Assembly: GCA_024449915.1 (NCBI GenBank)
Contig: JAMZAV010001751.1
Span: forward strand, 1-64,000
DNA length: 64,000 nucleotides
Direction: 5' to 3'
Source: Sweltsa coloradensis
Lineage: Eukaryota; Arthropoda; Insecta; Plecoptera; Chloroperlidae
Of the stretch, positions 45,201-57,200 are shown in pieces. Numbering within the stretch: the stretch's first letter is position 1; every line of letters starts with the position of its first letter. Under the pieces are notes generated by a model. It searched no databases. It worked only from the letters and a program-made list of their open reading frames with translations, and was not told where the DNA came from. A program made the position numbers and the translations under genes.

Positions 45201-48200
45201 GACTCAATGAGTAGGGGGGCAGCTCGGGAGTGGCAGGCAAGTGGTGGGGAGGTTGAGGTGTATGGTGGGATTAGAGTGAGTGAAATGACTGAGATTGTTA
45301 GGCGTAGAAGGGGTAGTGAGAGAGTGAGTGTAGTGATGCTGAATGTGGGTACAAATGATCTTGGTGCGGGTGTGAATGCAAGGGATGTGGCGGGGAGGGT
45401 GAAGGAGTTAGTGACAGTGGTGCAGGGAAAGTATAGGCAGGCAAGGGTGGTTGTGGCTGGTATTCTGGTGGGAGGGGGAGGGGGATTAGGAGGGAGCTAA
45501 TAGATGAGGTGAATGAGTGTGTGGCTGATGTGTGTGATGAGCAGGGTGCGTTATTTGTAAATAGCAGATCATGGGTAGGTAGAAGATTCTTGGCAAGGGA
45601 CGGATTGCACTTAGTTAAGGAGGGGGGTAGGGAACTTGGTAGACTTTTTGTCAGGGTTGCTGAGAATCTTAAGTGACCAGGCGGGGGGCCATGCAGGAGG
45701 GGTAAGGGGGAAAGGAAGCAAGGGGTTAAGGTTATGACTGTTAATTGTAGGAGTATTAGGGGAGGGGAAAGAGTTGAAAAGCTGTGGGGTCTGATTGAGG
45801 TATATGAGCCTGATGTGATTGTGTGTGTGGAAACATGGTTGAATGATGACATTTATGATGGGGAGGTTAGCCGTCAAGGGTATGATATATTCAGGAGGGA
45901 TAGAAATAAGTATGGGGGGGGTGTGATGATAGTTTGTAGGCATGAGCTTAGGGGGAGACTGTTGTGGTCAGATGAGGTGGTTGAGATGCTGGGTGTTAGG
46001 GTTACCTTGGGGGGGAACTTCCATGGATGTGGTAGGCGTGTATAGACCTAGTGATAATGGGGAATGGGAGGTTTTAAATAAGCTAGAGGAGGTAGTAGTG
46101 CGTAGTAAGGATAGAGTGTTGGTTATAGCAGGGGATCTAAACTTGCCCGGGGTGCATTGGGAAGGGGGGAGAGAGGATGTAGGAGGTGGGAAGCAGGAGT
46201 GGGCTTGTATGGTAGTTAATGAGGGGTTTATACAGGCTGTAGGGGAGGGTACAAGGGACACCGGAAGGGGGGAAAATAATATCTTAGATGTAATATTAGT
46301 TAGGCCGGAAGAGGTTTTAGTCAGGTCCGAGGTTGTAGAGGGGATAAGTGACCACAGAGTCCCAATAGTTGAGTTAGCGTTAGTAGGGCATGGTGACGAG
46401 GGAGGTGGGGATAAAATTGGGGGTAAGTTGATGAGGCGGTATGATAGGGCAGATGTTCAAGGGTTGCAAGAAGAATTAGGAAGAATGTATGAGGAGTGGT
46501 CTCGGGAGGAAAGGGGGGTAAATGAGATGTGGGAAAGTTTTCTAGATATATTTAGGGCTCTTTTGGAAAGGTTTGTACCGCAGGTAGCAAAAAGGGAAAA
46601 TGGGGATCCGGTTTATTACAATAGAAGAATTAGATGGTTGAAGAGAAAATGTAGGAGCGTGTATGGGAAGTATCGGAGGACTGGGAGGGGTAAGAAAAAG
46701 CTTAAGGAATGGGAGGAGATACTTGATAGGGCTAAGGTTGACGCTAGGGACGATTATATGATGAGGTTAATGGATGGGGACCGGGGAATTAGGGACAGCG
46801 GGACAAGTTTATACAAGCACTTAAGGGACAAAGGACGGTGGCAATACCTACTCTTAAGGGGGAGGGGAAAGGATATACGTTAGGGGACCAGGATAAGGCG
46901 GAGGCTTTAAAAATTTCTATTATGGGGGGGTGTTTCAGGAGAATAGGGATACAGGAGAGCAGTGGCAAGGGGAAAGGGGGGACACCCCACTCACAATTTC
47001 AGATAGGGATGTAAAGAGGTGTTGGGTAAGATGGTTGTAGGAAAGGCTCCAGGGCAGGACGGCTTGGGGTGCAGATTTTTAAAAAATTGGGGGTGATGCC
47101 GCGGTAAGGTTTCTAGGGGATGTATGTAGAAAGTCTTTAAGTGAGGGTAAGATCCCTGAAGGTTGGAGGGAGGGACTCGTGGTGCCAATTCATAAGGGGG
47201 GCGATAGATGTACAATAGGAAATTATAGGCCAGTTTGCTTGACTTCAGTAGGGAGCAAAATTATGGAGAGGGTAGTTGCAGACTATGTTAGGAACTCATT
47301 GGAAGGGGAGGCGTGGTTCACGGATGCTCAACATGGTTTCAGGAAGGTTTTTCTTGTGACACTCAACTGGTAGGATTAGTTCAGGATATTGGGGACATTT
47401 TGGACAGTGGGGGGGAAGTAGATGCTGTTTTTCTAGATTTTGAAAAGGCTTTGATAAAGTCTCGCACAATTTGCTAATGGAGAAGGTAAACAATGTGGTG
47501 GGGGATAAAGGAGTGGTGAGGTGGGTTCGGAGATTTCTTGAGAGGTAGGTCTCAGAGGGTTAGGGTTGGGGACCTTGTCACATAGTATAGAGGTTACATC
47601 GGGGGTACGCAGGGCTCAGTGTTAGGACCTTTGTTGTTTATTATGTTTATAAATGACATAGGGCAGGGAATAACATCAAGAATAAGATTATTTGCAGATG
47701 ATTGTGTTTTGTATAGGGGCTAGAGCAATAAGGGGGATTGAGGATGTTAGGCTATTGCAGGCAGATCGGGGGTTAATAGAGGAATGGGTCACAGCAAATA
47801 AGATTGGTTTGGACATAGGTTAATGTAAGGTGGTTGGTTCTCGCGAAGAATAATTAAGGTAGGTAGGACATACACTTTAATGGGGGCTGTTATGGAGAAA
47901 GTAGGAACGTATAAGTACTTAGGGGTGATGTTGGCAGAGGATTTGGGTTGGGGGGATCAGGTGCAAGAAGTTGTTAAGAAGGGAAATAGGGCTCTGGGTT
48001 TTGTTATGAGAAATCTAAGAAAGGGGGGCCCGCCGGGAGGTTAAAGATCGGGCATATAAGGTAGTGGTTAGACCTGTCCTGGAGTATGGGGCGGCGGCAT
48101 GGGATCCGTATAAGTTGGGGGAGGTTTTGGAAGTAGAGAAAGTCCAACGTAGGGCGGCAAGAAGGGTTACGGGAAAGGTTAGGCGGTGGCGGTGGGAAGA

Positions 48201-51200
48201 GGATGATAAGGGAATGTAGAGAGAGTATATGACAGTGTCACTGCAATGTTAGGAGAGTTGGGGTGGGAGTCATTAGAGGGAAGAAGAAGGGAGGTTAGGT
48301 TGTGCAATATGTACAGGGCGGCTAGGGGAAGTAGGGGGTGGGGGACATCCGCAATAGGCTACAAGAGGGGCTTTTACAGGGGAAGGGGGGATCATTCATG
48401 GAAGTTCCAGCGTCAAGTAGTAAGAACGGATCTGGGTCGGTATGGTTTCATGGAAAGGACTGTTAGGGAATGGAATGACTTGCCGGGGGATATTGTAGGT
48501 AGTGGGTCTTTAAGGGAATTTAGATCATTTTTAGGGGGGGACAGTAATTAGGTCTGGGGGGAGTGAGTGGTTGCCACCGGGCGGAAGGGCCCATTTGCAA
48601 CCGTTAAGAAATGTTATGTTATGTTATGTTATGTTATGTTATGTTATGTTATGTTATGTTATTTACTTCCTGTACCTACGGTTAAATTAGCAGGCCTAAT
48701 TTTTCCGTACCCACAGTTCGAGTACCTTCGGTGATTTCCGCCGATGTTCGTTCATGCTACGGACGAATTGAGAAACGTAATTTTCCCGTAGCTACGGTCG
48801 AATAGCCTCAGCGAAAGTTTTAATAGGCCTAGGCCTAGGCCATAGGGCCTATTTCTTTTGTTGGTTTAAACCGTGGTAAAAATGCTGTTTAGCGCCTCAC
48901 GCAAAATACACGTGGAAAGGGTGGTACTTTTTCGGTTGGTATGGACAGTTTTTTTTAGGTGTACCTACAAAACCTTTAACGTCGCTATTTTAAATCTAAA
49001 GTACCTACAAAACCTTTAACGTCGCTATTTTAAATCTAAAGTACCTACTGATCAAAAACTGTCCATACCAACCGAAAGAGTTCCGAAAAGCTTAGGTACG
49101 CGGGAGGGGGGGGGGGCGAAGCGCGTATGTTTTAATAATAATAATAATAATGCAAGACTTACGCGCTTCGCGCCCCCTCCCCCTTTCCCGCGTACCTAAG
49201 CGTTTCGTGGAATATCACAGTGTTGAAAATAGTGTATTTTGCGTGAGGCGCTATACGGCATAATTACCTAAATCGCAATGGATCTCGCCGATATTGTTAG
49301 CAGTTCTCACTCAGTTAACTCGTACCGGATGTCTGTTTAAAATTTTAGCGCAATCTGTTCAGCGATCCATCTGATTTTCGACGAAAACACAGAATCACAG
49401 TTTAGTTCAGTTCATCATAGGGCCTAACTTTTATTCTTATGCTTTTTATATACAGGTTTCACAATACAATACATTATTATGAAAATATAAAACAACTAAG
49501 CCCACAAAGTTTACAATTAAACTTGAGTGTGGGCAATTGTCAATCAAAGATAATACCACAATGTAACAAGATGACTGAAAGCTACAATTGCCCTAGTCTA
49601 GGCCTAGGGCCGTTTCAGTCAAGAATTGTATCCTCAGCCTCTCCGCTCCTTCGTCTAATAAATTGAAAAATAGGCTGCAAATGTGTAGGAATTATTTTAA
49701 CGACGATGGTTTTGTTTTTGAAAAAATATTTTTTGTTTGTTAGGTATTAATTGTCGGGCTGTGAAAATGTAGTGCCCAAGGTGTATCAAATCTTGCACGC
49801 TCAGACCCCAAATTTCCGCTCGGAGATTGAGTAAACCTTGCAATCTTTATACATATTTCGTACTGGTTATGTTTTCCATAGTATTGTCGCAGATGATAGA
49901 ATAGCCCTACACTGCGTTAAGCCTATAGGCTATGCATTTCAAAACATGTTTAATAATTTTTTAAAAATACAATCCAGAAATTACAAAATTTCTCCCGACC
50001 AGGGACCCAAGTTTTGAAAAATGCGTTTTCAGCCACAAGCCACCTTCAAAACGTAATTCCTATCCCACCTCATTTCGGTGACTTGAGTAAATTGCTAGTT
50101 TTGAAATCAAAACGTAGGCTACGTTGTGGGATAGATGGGTGTTGCTGTTAGTCATCGTGGCGATTGTTCCGAAAGAGTCAAAGCTTTGTGAATGTAAAAC
50201 ATCCCCCAACCAATCAGAATTGCGTATTATTACGCCTAGCGCTCTAGCGCTAAAAATAAGAACCATACTGAAAAACATTGCCTACGATTACGATGGCTGT
50301 CATTAGTGTAGAATGTCGATTCTCGAGTGTATAATGATACATAGTAAGCGTAATTTAAAAAAAATAGGTAATGCATGATATACAAAGATAACGGTTCTAC
50401 ATAAACATCCATTATAACTTTCTAACAATGTGAACTAACGAATGACAAATAATAAATCAAAGTCACGGCCATCTATAATGAAAGCATACATTTCCTGAAA
50501 TTACTAAAAGATTCGTAAGTGAATCATAGGGGCGATGACATAGGCCTATATCACTAATCATCAAACCACGAGCTTTTCGGCCGTGGGTGGAAACGTACGT
50601 TTCGAAACGTGCGTTATGATTTCAAAACTAGCATTTGGTTCAAAACGTACGTTTTGGTAGTAGGCCTAACGTGACCCTCCCAAGTCACTCGTTTTCAGAG
50701 GTGACTGCAAACGCATTTTTCAAAACTTGGGCCCCAGGGGATTGTATTGTATTGTAGTTTGAACCCAGGTCTACCACATTTCGGGTACCTAGGCTATAAG
50801 GGCGCCTTAGACAACTAGACTAGGGAAACCGCCAAAGTCGTTGTTGAACGAGTGAGCTAGTCATGCCTCATGAGTTGAATATGCGAGAACATCTGCATAC
50901 AAGTTGATTGATATAAAGGTAGCCTACCTACCTATAAATGAAAGGGTTTTGACTTTTGAGTTTATTTGTAGAAAGGGCGCGTCAACTGTAAGACCATAAT
51001 GCGCCACTCTAGCTTATGATAGGCTAGGGAGGAAAGACCAATGCTGTCTAGATCCAGTCTTAGGTATAGGGGGAGAAAAGGGAATGATACCGGGTACGGG
51101 TAGGCTACTCAATACATGGCTTACTCACTCATCTAAAAACAACTTTGGCGTTTTCCTAGTAGGTCTAGGTGGAGGGTTCAGCAGCAGCCGTTTCGGTTTG

Positions 51201-54200
51201 CCCTAGTTTCCTTCCACAGGTGGTAGGTCTAGGCCTAGACCAAGCTAACTTATGTAGGGTAGGCTATATAGGCAGTATAGTGCGGCAGCATGGGATCCGT
51301 ATAAGCTGGGGGAGGTTTTGGAGATTGAGAAGGTCCAACGTAGGGCGGCAAGAAGGGTTACGGGGAAGGTTAGGCGTTGGCGGTGGGAGGAGGATGATAA
51401 GGGGAATGTAGAGAGGGTATATATGATAGTGTCACTGCAATGTTAGGAGAGTTGGGGTGGGAGTCATTAGAGGGAAGAAGAAGGGAAGTTAGGTTGTGCA
51501 ATATGTAGCTACAGGGCGGCTAGGGAAAGTAGGGGGTGGGTGGACATCCGCAATAGGCTGCAGGAGGGGCTTTACAGGGGTAGGGGGGGATCATTCATGG
51601 AAGTTCCAGCGTCAAGTAGTAAGAATGGATCTGGGTCGGTATGGTTTCATGGAAAGGACTGTTAGGGAGTGGAATGATTTGTCTGGGGATGCTGTAGATA
51701 GTGGGTCTTTGAGGGAATTTAGATCGTTTTTAGGCGGGGGCAGAAATTAGGTCTGGGGGGAGTGAATGGTTGCCACCGGGCGGAAGGGCCCATTAGTAAC
51801 CTTAAGAAATGTTATGTTATGTTACAATTAGGAAAAGGCCAATCGGCTAGTTTAGTATGATTGGAGAAGGGTTGACAGGTTGGAAAAGCATAGAGAACAT
51901 AAAACCCAGCCTGAAGGGCTGGAGGCGACAAAACTTTTCACCTGCTGATGACAACTGCAGCTAATTTAAAGTTGTTTGTTACCTTAATCCACGACGCGTT
52001 TCGTCCTTCTGGGACTCATCAGGCGGATGGTGGCCACTAAAAATCAGCTAACTACATGCAAACAAAACTCACAACACATAACCAAACCTGTGGTAGGGCC
52101 ACGCAAGAAGTAAATTCTGCATGCATGTTGTCATCATCAGCAAGGTTACTTCACACACCATTCATACTGGGGCACACAGTCAGCACAGACAGTAAGGGTA
52201 GGGTTACCATACGTCCCGGATTTTCCGGGACAGTCCCGTATTTCTTGTTGGTGTCCCGAAAAACATTTTCGGGACGCCAAATTGTCCCGGAAATCGAAAA
52301 TCCAATTCCAAATTGTCGTAGCAAATTTCTGCTTTCAAATATTTCGCGGCACCGACGGCGGCTAGGCCGGGACGCGGGGATGCGCAATGTAACCAATAAT
52401 GTTGTCATTGAGTCGAGCTCAAGGCCAGGGCAGCGGGCGGCGACAGTACGTACAGTGTCAACCCACTAGTAGGCTAGTCCAGTCGTTGACAATGATTCAC
52501 TGCACAGTCTGCAGTCACCGTTGTGTAATCAGTGAGTGTTGAGTTCGCGTTGTGACTTGTGACATTGCTTAGCTTACAGACTGTGCCAGTGGTGTGCGTG
52601 TGTGGCAAAATACAATGGCCTAACGCAAGTGTCGTTTTTCAGACAAACTGAAAGACTAAATTAATATGTAACCAAACCAAATACTTATTTCTTCTATTTT
52701 TAATACCCATGTACTTCCCTGTCCCGACACTCTCAGATCTCACTACAGGCGATCTTGGGCCGATTGGCCTTTTCCTAATTGTAACAAACCAGTCTTTTGA
52801 CACCTCTTTCACTTTCTATCTTTCTTCACCTATGGGCAAAATGCAAAATCTTTTTAAAAAAAGCGCGACTAAAGTGCGTCCCACCGGGAAGTATGGCGGG
52901 ACACGGGACACACTGCTGGCGGGAGTCTGGGCACCCTACTCTAGGCCCTATGTATTCTACTTTTTTGTCAGTTTGCACTTTTGAGGTGACTTCCAGGTGG
53001 TAAAGAAGGCCCTTCCTCCAAACCCCCCATTGTACAAAATCATGTTGGTACTGTATGAGGAAAAAACAATAGGTAGTATGCCTAGGTAGGCCCCTACCCA
53101 TAAATAATTTTTCCCATTATTAACAAGACAACACACCCGTAACAATCTTCCAATACCTCGGAATATGTCGAAACTAGGACTACGTCATACGATTTGTCCA
53201 GAATTTACAATGCGTTGCCAATCGAACTGAAGAACATTGGTAGGGTAGGCCTACCTACTCGGGATCTATTTAAACAAAAATAAAGCAATGGCTGAGAGGT
53301 ATTGGGAAGAGGATGTTGGAAATATGATCAACTTCCATGCTTCCTTGTAGACTGAGGAAGTGGTTTTGGGAACTGTTTACAGTTTCCTGCGTGCATACCC
53401 AGTACGCAAGCATAAATTGACATTATCTGCCCAGTTACCCTTAGTTTTAGCCTACTTAGTACTGATATATTTACTTAGGTAGCCTAGAGCCTACCCTAGA
53501 TGTGTTTTCCTTTTAGTATATATTTGAGTATAGAACTACTATGGAGGTTAGAGATGGAAAATTTCAAAAAAACTATGGTCTTGAAATATTTCATGAAACA
53601 TTTGAAATGCGGTAGGCCTACCTACGTAGGTATTTCTAAAACTAGGGAAACGCCAAAGTCGTTGTTAAACGAGTGAGTGAGTGAGCCAAGTGTTGAGTAC
53701 CCGGTAACATCCCCTTTCCTCCCCTATACCTAAGGATCTAGCCCAGTATGAGGAATGATACCGGGTACTCAACACATGGCTCACTCACTCGTTTAACAAC
53801 GACTTTGGCGTTTCCCTAGTTATTTAAATTGAACATTTAAAATGCGAATCGTTTTCAAAACGTATTAGCGTAAAACATTAACAAATTTCCAAGATGAGAC
53901 AAAATCACCGAATTTTTATTTCCCATTTAACACCCCTCAAAAATAATATGTGGATGTAAAAATATAAAAAAGTTCGAACTAACGGGTATCGAAACCCGAC
54001 CCTCCGTGCGGTAGGCTAAATGCTTACCACTGTGCCATGTCAGTCACGCAGATCTCTTCCCGCTAGCTGCTAATAAACAAATGCTATCGATAATTTTTAA
54101 AAATCACATTTTTATTTATTGTAGGCTTAAATCGCAATGGATCTAGCTGATTTTGTTAACAGTTCTCAGTAAACTCGTACCGGATGTCTGTTTAAAATTT

Positions 54201-57200
54201 CAGCGAAATCTGTTCAGTGGTTCGGCTGATTTTCGACGGACAGACAGACAGATAGACAGACAGAATCACAGAATGAGAACCGTTCGAGTTGAATGGAGAC
54301 ACTCGGTCGCTCCGCTCCCTCGTTTAAAAAAAAAAACATGAAATATTCTAATTTTGAATCCTTGACTCCCAGTCGGGTCAAACTTTTACAATGAATCAAT
54401 AACTACAGTCTACATGTCCTACATACTCCCAATTTATTAAAATGTTAGTAGCCTGGGTATATCTAAAACTGTTTTGTTATATGTTGGATGTCCTTAAATG
54501 AATGTCTTGTGTTCATAGACCTACCCTGTCATCTTGCTACCAGAATATTATATTTTTAGAGATAATTGACCACACTCAAGTCTACCTAGACTTTAAGGGC
54601 ATGTGTAGAATAAAAGCACAGCTGAATCTTGTGTTTCATGCTAGTGCTTTCTTTATGCATAGTCCTGATTGACGTTTTTCGTTATCCACCTTATCTTTTA
54701 CGACTGAAAACACATAAGGCAACCTTCAGAAATGTTTTAAAACTGTTTCTATTAACATTGAAGGTAGGTTAATAGAACAATGTAGGTAGGGCCTACATAT
54801 GCATTTTCTGTCTAAAACTAACATAACAGCGTCATAGTCGCTTACTATAAAGCCTATGTGTATATTTTCATGGTATTTCATTATTCCAGGCAGTAAAATA
54901 ACATAACAATTGCTTAAGGTTGTAAATGGGCCAACCACTCACTCCCCCAGGCCAAAAACTGCCCTCCCTCAAATGCAATCTAAACTCCCTTAAGGACCCA
55001 CTAGCTACAACATCCCCAGACAAGTCATTCCACCCTCTAACGGTTCCCGTAACGGTTGATGACGTCACCGCAATGAGCACCCCAGTTGAGGATGTCTATG
55101 AAGGTTACTCCAAGGCACTTGGCAGACCAACTGGAGACTACACCTTAGCACCACAGAGTGAGATGGACTGACGTAGTAATCGTTAAGACATCTTCTGGGA
55201 TTTGTGATGGTGATGAAAAAGGATGAGTTGCGTCTTTAAGGCATTCAGCACTACACGCCACCGGTGCTTCCATGATTCCAGAGCGGTAATCTGACGCTGT
55301 AGACGGCGGAAGACTTCTCTCACTGTACGACTTAAGTACCAGTAGGCCGTGTCGTCTGCGTAGAGGGCAAGGAATCGGGACAAGGGAGAAGGAATATTTG
55401 GATGAGCGAAGCGAAGACTTCAATTTCACTGACCCCTCAAAAAATTTAGCTCCAATGTTTTTTGTTTGTTTGTTTGTGTTTTTGTCTGTTTGTTCGCTCT
55501 CTACCGGGCAAACGGCATCCGCGATCTTGATGAAAATTGGAGGGGACCTTTGAAATCTCTGAACTTAGTCGTGCCACGTTTTTGGGGAGGATCAAAAAAA
55601 TATTTCTCATGAATATCGTACTTTTACGATTTTTTTCGATTTTAAGTGCGATATTTTCGTGACATTTGGTTCGATTCTGATCAAACGGGTGGGTCTACAA
55701 AGTTAATATTTCACATGCACTTTAAGGTACCTAATGGTGATGTATTGCATTTGAAAGAAAAAGTTGAAAAAGTTAGCCAGAATCCATAGAATAAAGGGTT
55801 TTAATATGAGTTTTTTTAGGTACCTACCGGTATATAATAACACTTAACAAGTAACAATAGAAACTTGACAACAATCACCTACAATGCGTTCAAAAAGCAC
55901 TTGCAGAAGTAAAGAGATCTCACGCAAACTAAAAACTTACAATTAAGCTCATCCATCAACGCGTCTAAAAAATGCATTTGCGAAGCGGCCTAGTGGTAGT
56001 AAAACAAGTAGAGAAAGGGAGAGAGGCAGGTACCTTGCGGCACACCAGCAAAAGGGATAAACGGGCGGGATACGTGATCTTGAACACGCACACGAGCGAG
56101 ACGTCGCACGAGATAAGCTCGAAAAAATGCATCAATACATAGGGTACCCAACTCTCAACTGTAGAAGCTTAGTAACAGAGACTGTCATGCCATGCCATAC
56201 CTTGTCAAAGGTGCGAGAGATATCCAGAAACACAGCTAACAGACACTGGCCATTGTTTAGTGCCCCGGAAATCTCTGTCACCAGCTTGATAGAGGGGTCT
56301 GTTAAAAATACAAATTATCTACAAATGCACCTGCATAACTCAGTCATAGGCCTAAAATACCACTAAATGCACTCAATGCAGTAGGCCTAATAAAAATCTA
56401 ATATTTTGTGGAGCTAAATGCCACAATTGCAATTAATTATTTTTGGATGAGCGTAGCGAGCAAAGCGAAGATTCCATTTCACTACACTGGAGAAAAAAAA
56501 TCCGGAATGTTTTTCTTTTTTTCTTCTTTTTTTTGTGTGTTTGTTAACACGATTCCGGCTGAACCGATACTCCAATTGCGATGAAATTTTCTGGAGGCCT
56601 TCGAAATCTCAGGACTTAGAACTGCCACGTTTTTGAGCGCAATCGAAAAATTATTTCTCATGAAAATCGCAATTTTACGATTTTGTACGATTTTTTTAAA
56701 AACGTTTCGACTTATAACACCTGCATGCTTTATCCGATTGTAACGATTTTTTCACAGTAGGGCCTACCTTAATTTTATGAATTAATCTATTAGTGTGAAA
56801 TTTGAGCACAATCAAAAATTTATTTCTAATAAAAATCGCAATTTTACGATTTTTTCGATTCTTAAAACATTTCTTCGACTTTTAACACCTACATGCTTTA
56901 TCCGATTGAAATGATTTTTTCACAGAACCTTAATTTTATGAATTGATGTATTAGTGTGAAATTTGAGCGCAATCGATAAATTTTTTTCATCACAATCGCA
57001 ATACGTGTTTTTTTTTTTTTTTTTTTTTTACATTTCTTCGACTTATAACACCGACATGCTTAATTTGATTGTTATGATTTTTTACAGAACTTTAATTTTA
57101 TGAACTAATATATTGCTGTGAAATTTGAGCGCAATCGAAAAATAATTTCTCAAGAAAATTGCAATTTTACGCTTTTTTTGTTTAAAAAAAATTACGCTCA

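Larger units (their letters stand above)
44500..48661 (+). mobile_element. CR1-like non-LTR retrotransposon, degenerate but nearly full length
   Basis: In order it carries a PHD-like zinc finger, an SGNH/esterase domain (both ORF1 hallmarks of CR1-like LINEs), an AP-type endonuclease, reverse transcriptase and a 3' end finishing in (ATGTT)n. Several frameshifts and stops make it non-functional. The plus strand is strikingly G-rich and C-poor throughout. 5'-truncated relatives lie at 51283-51830 and 54890-55085. Confidence 0.88.

Noticed and set aside
45298..45943. Long minus-strand frames over the LINE
   Set aside because: They are shadows produced by the strong G bias of the sense strand; the sense frames carry LINE motifs.
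52056..52469. 137-codon plus-strand frame
   Set aside because: It spans the left edge of a hAT-type element and has no domain.
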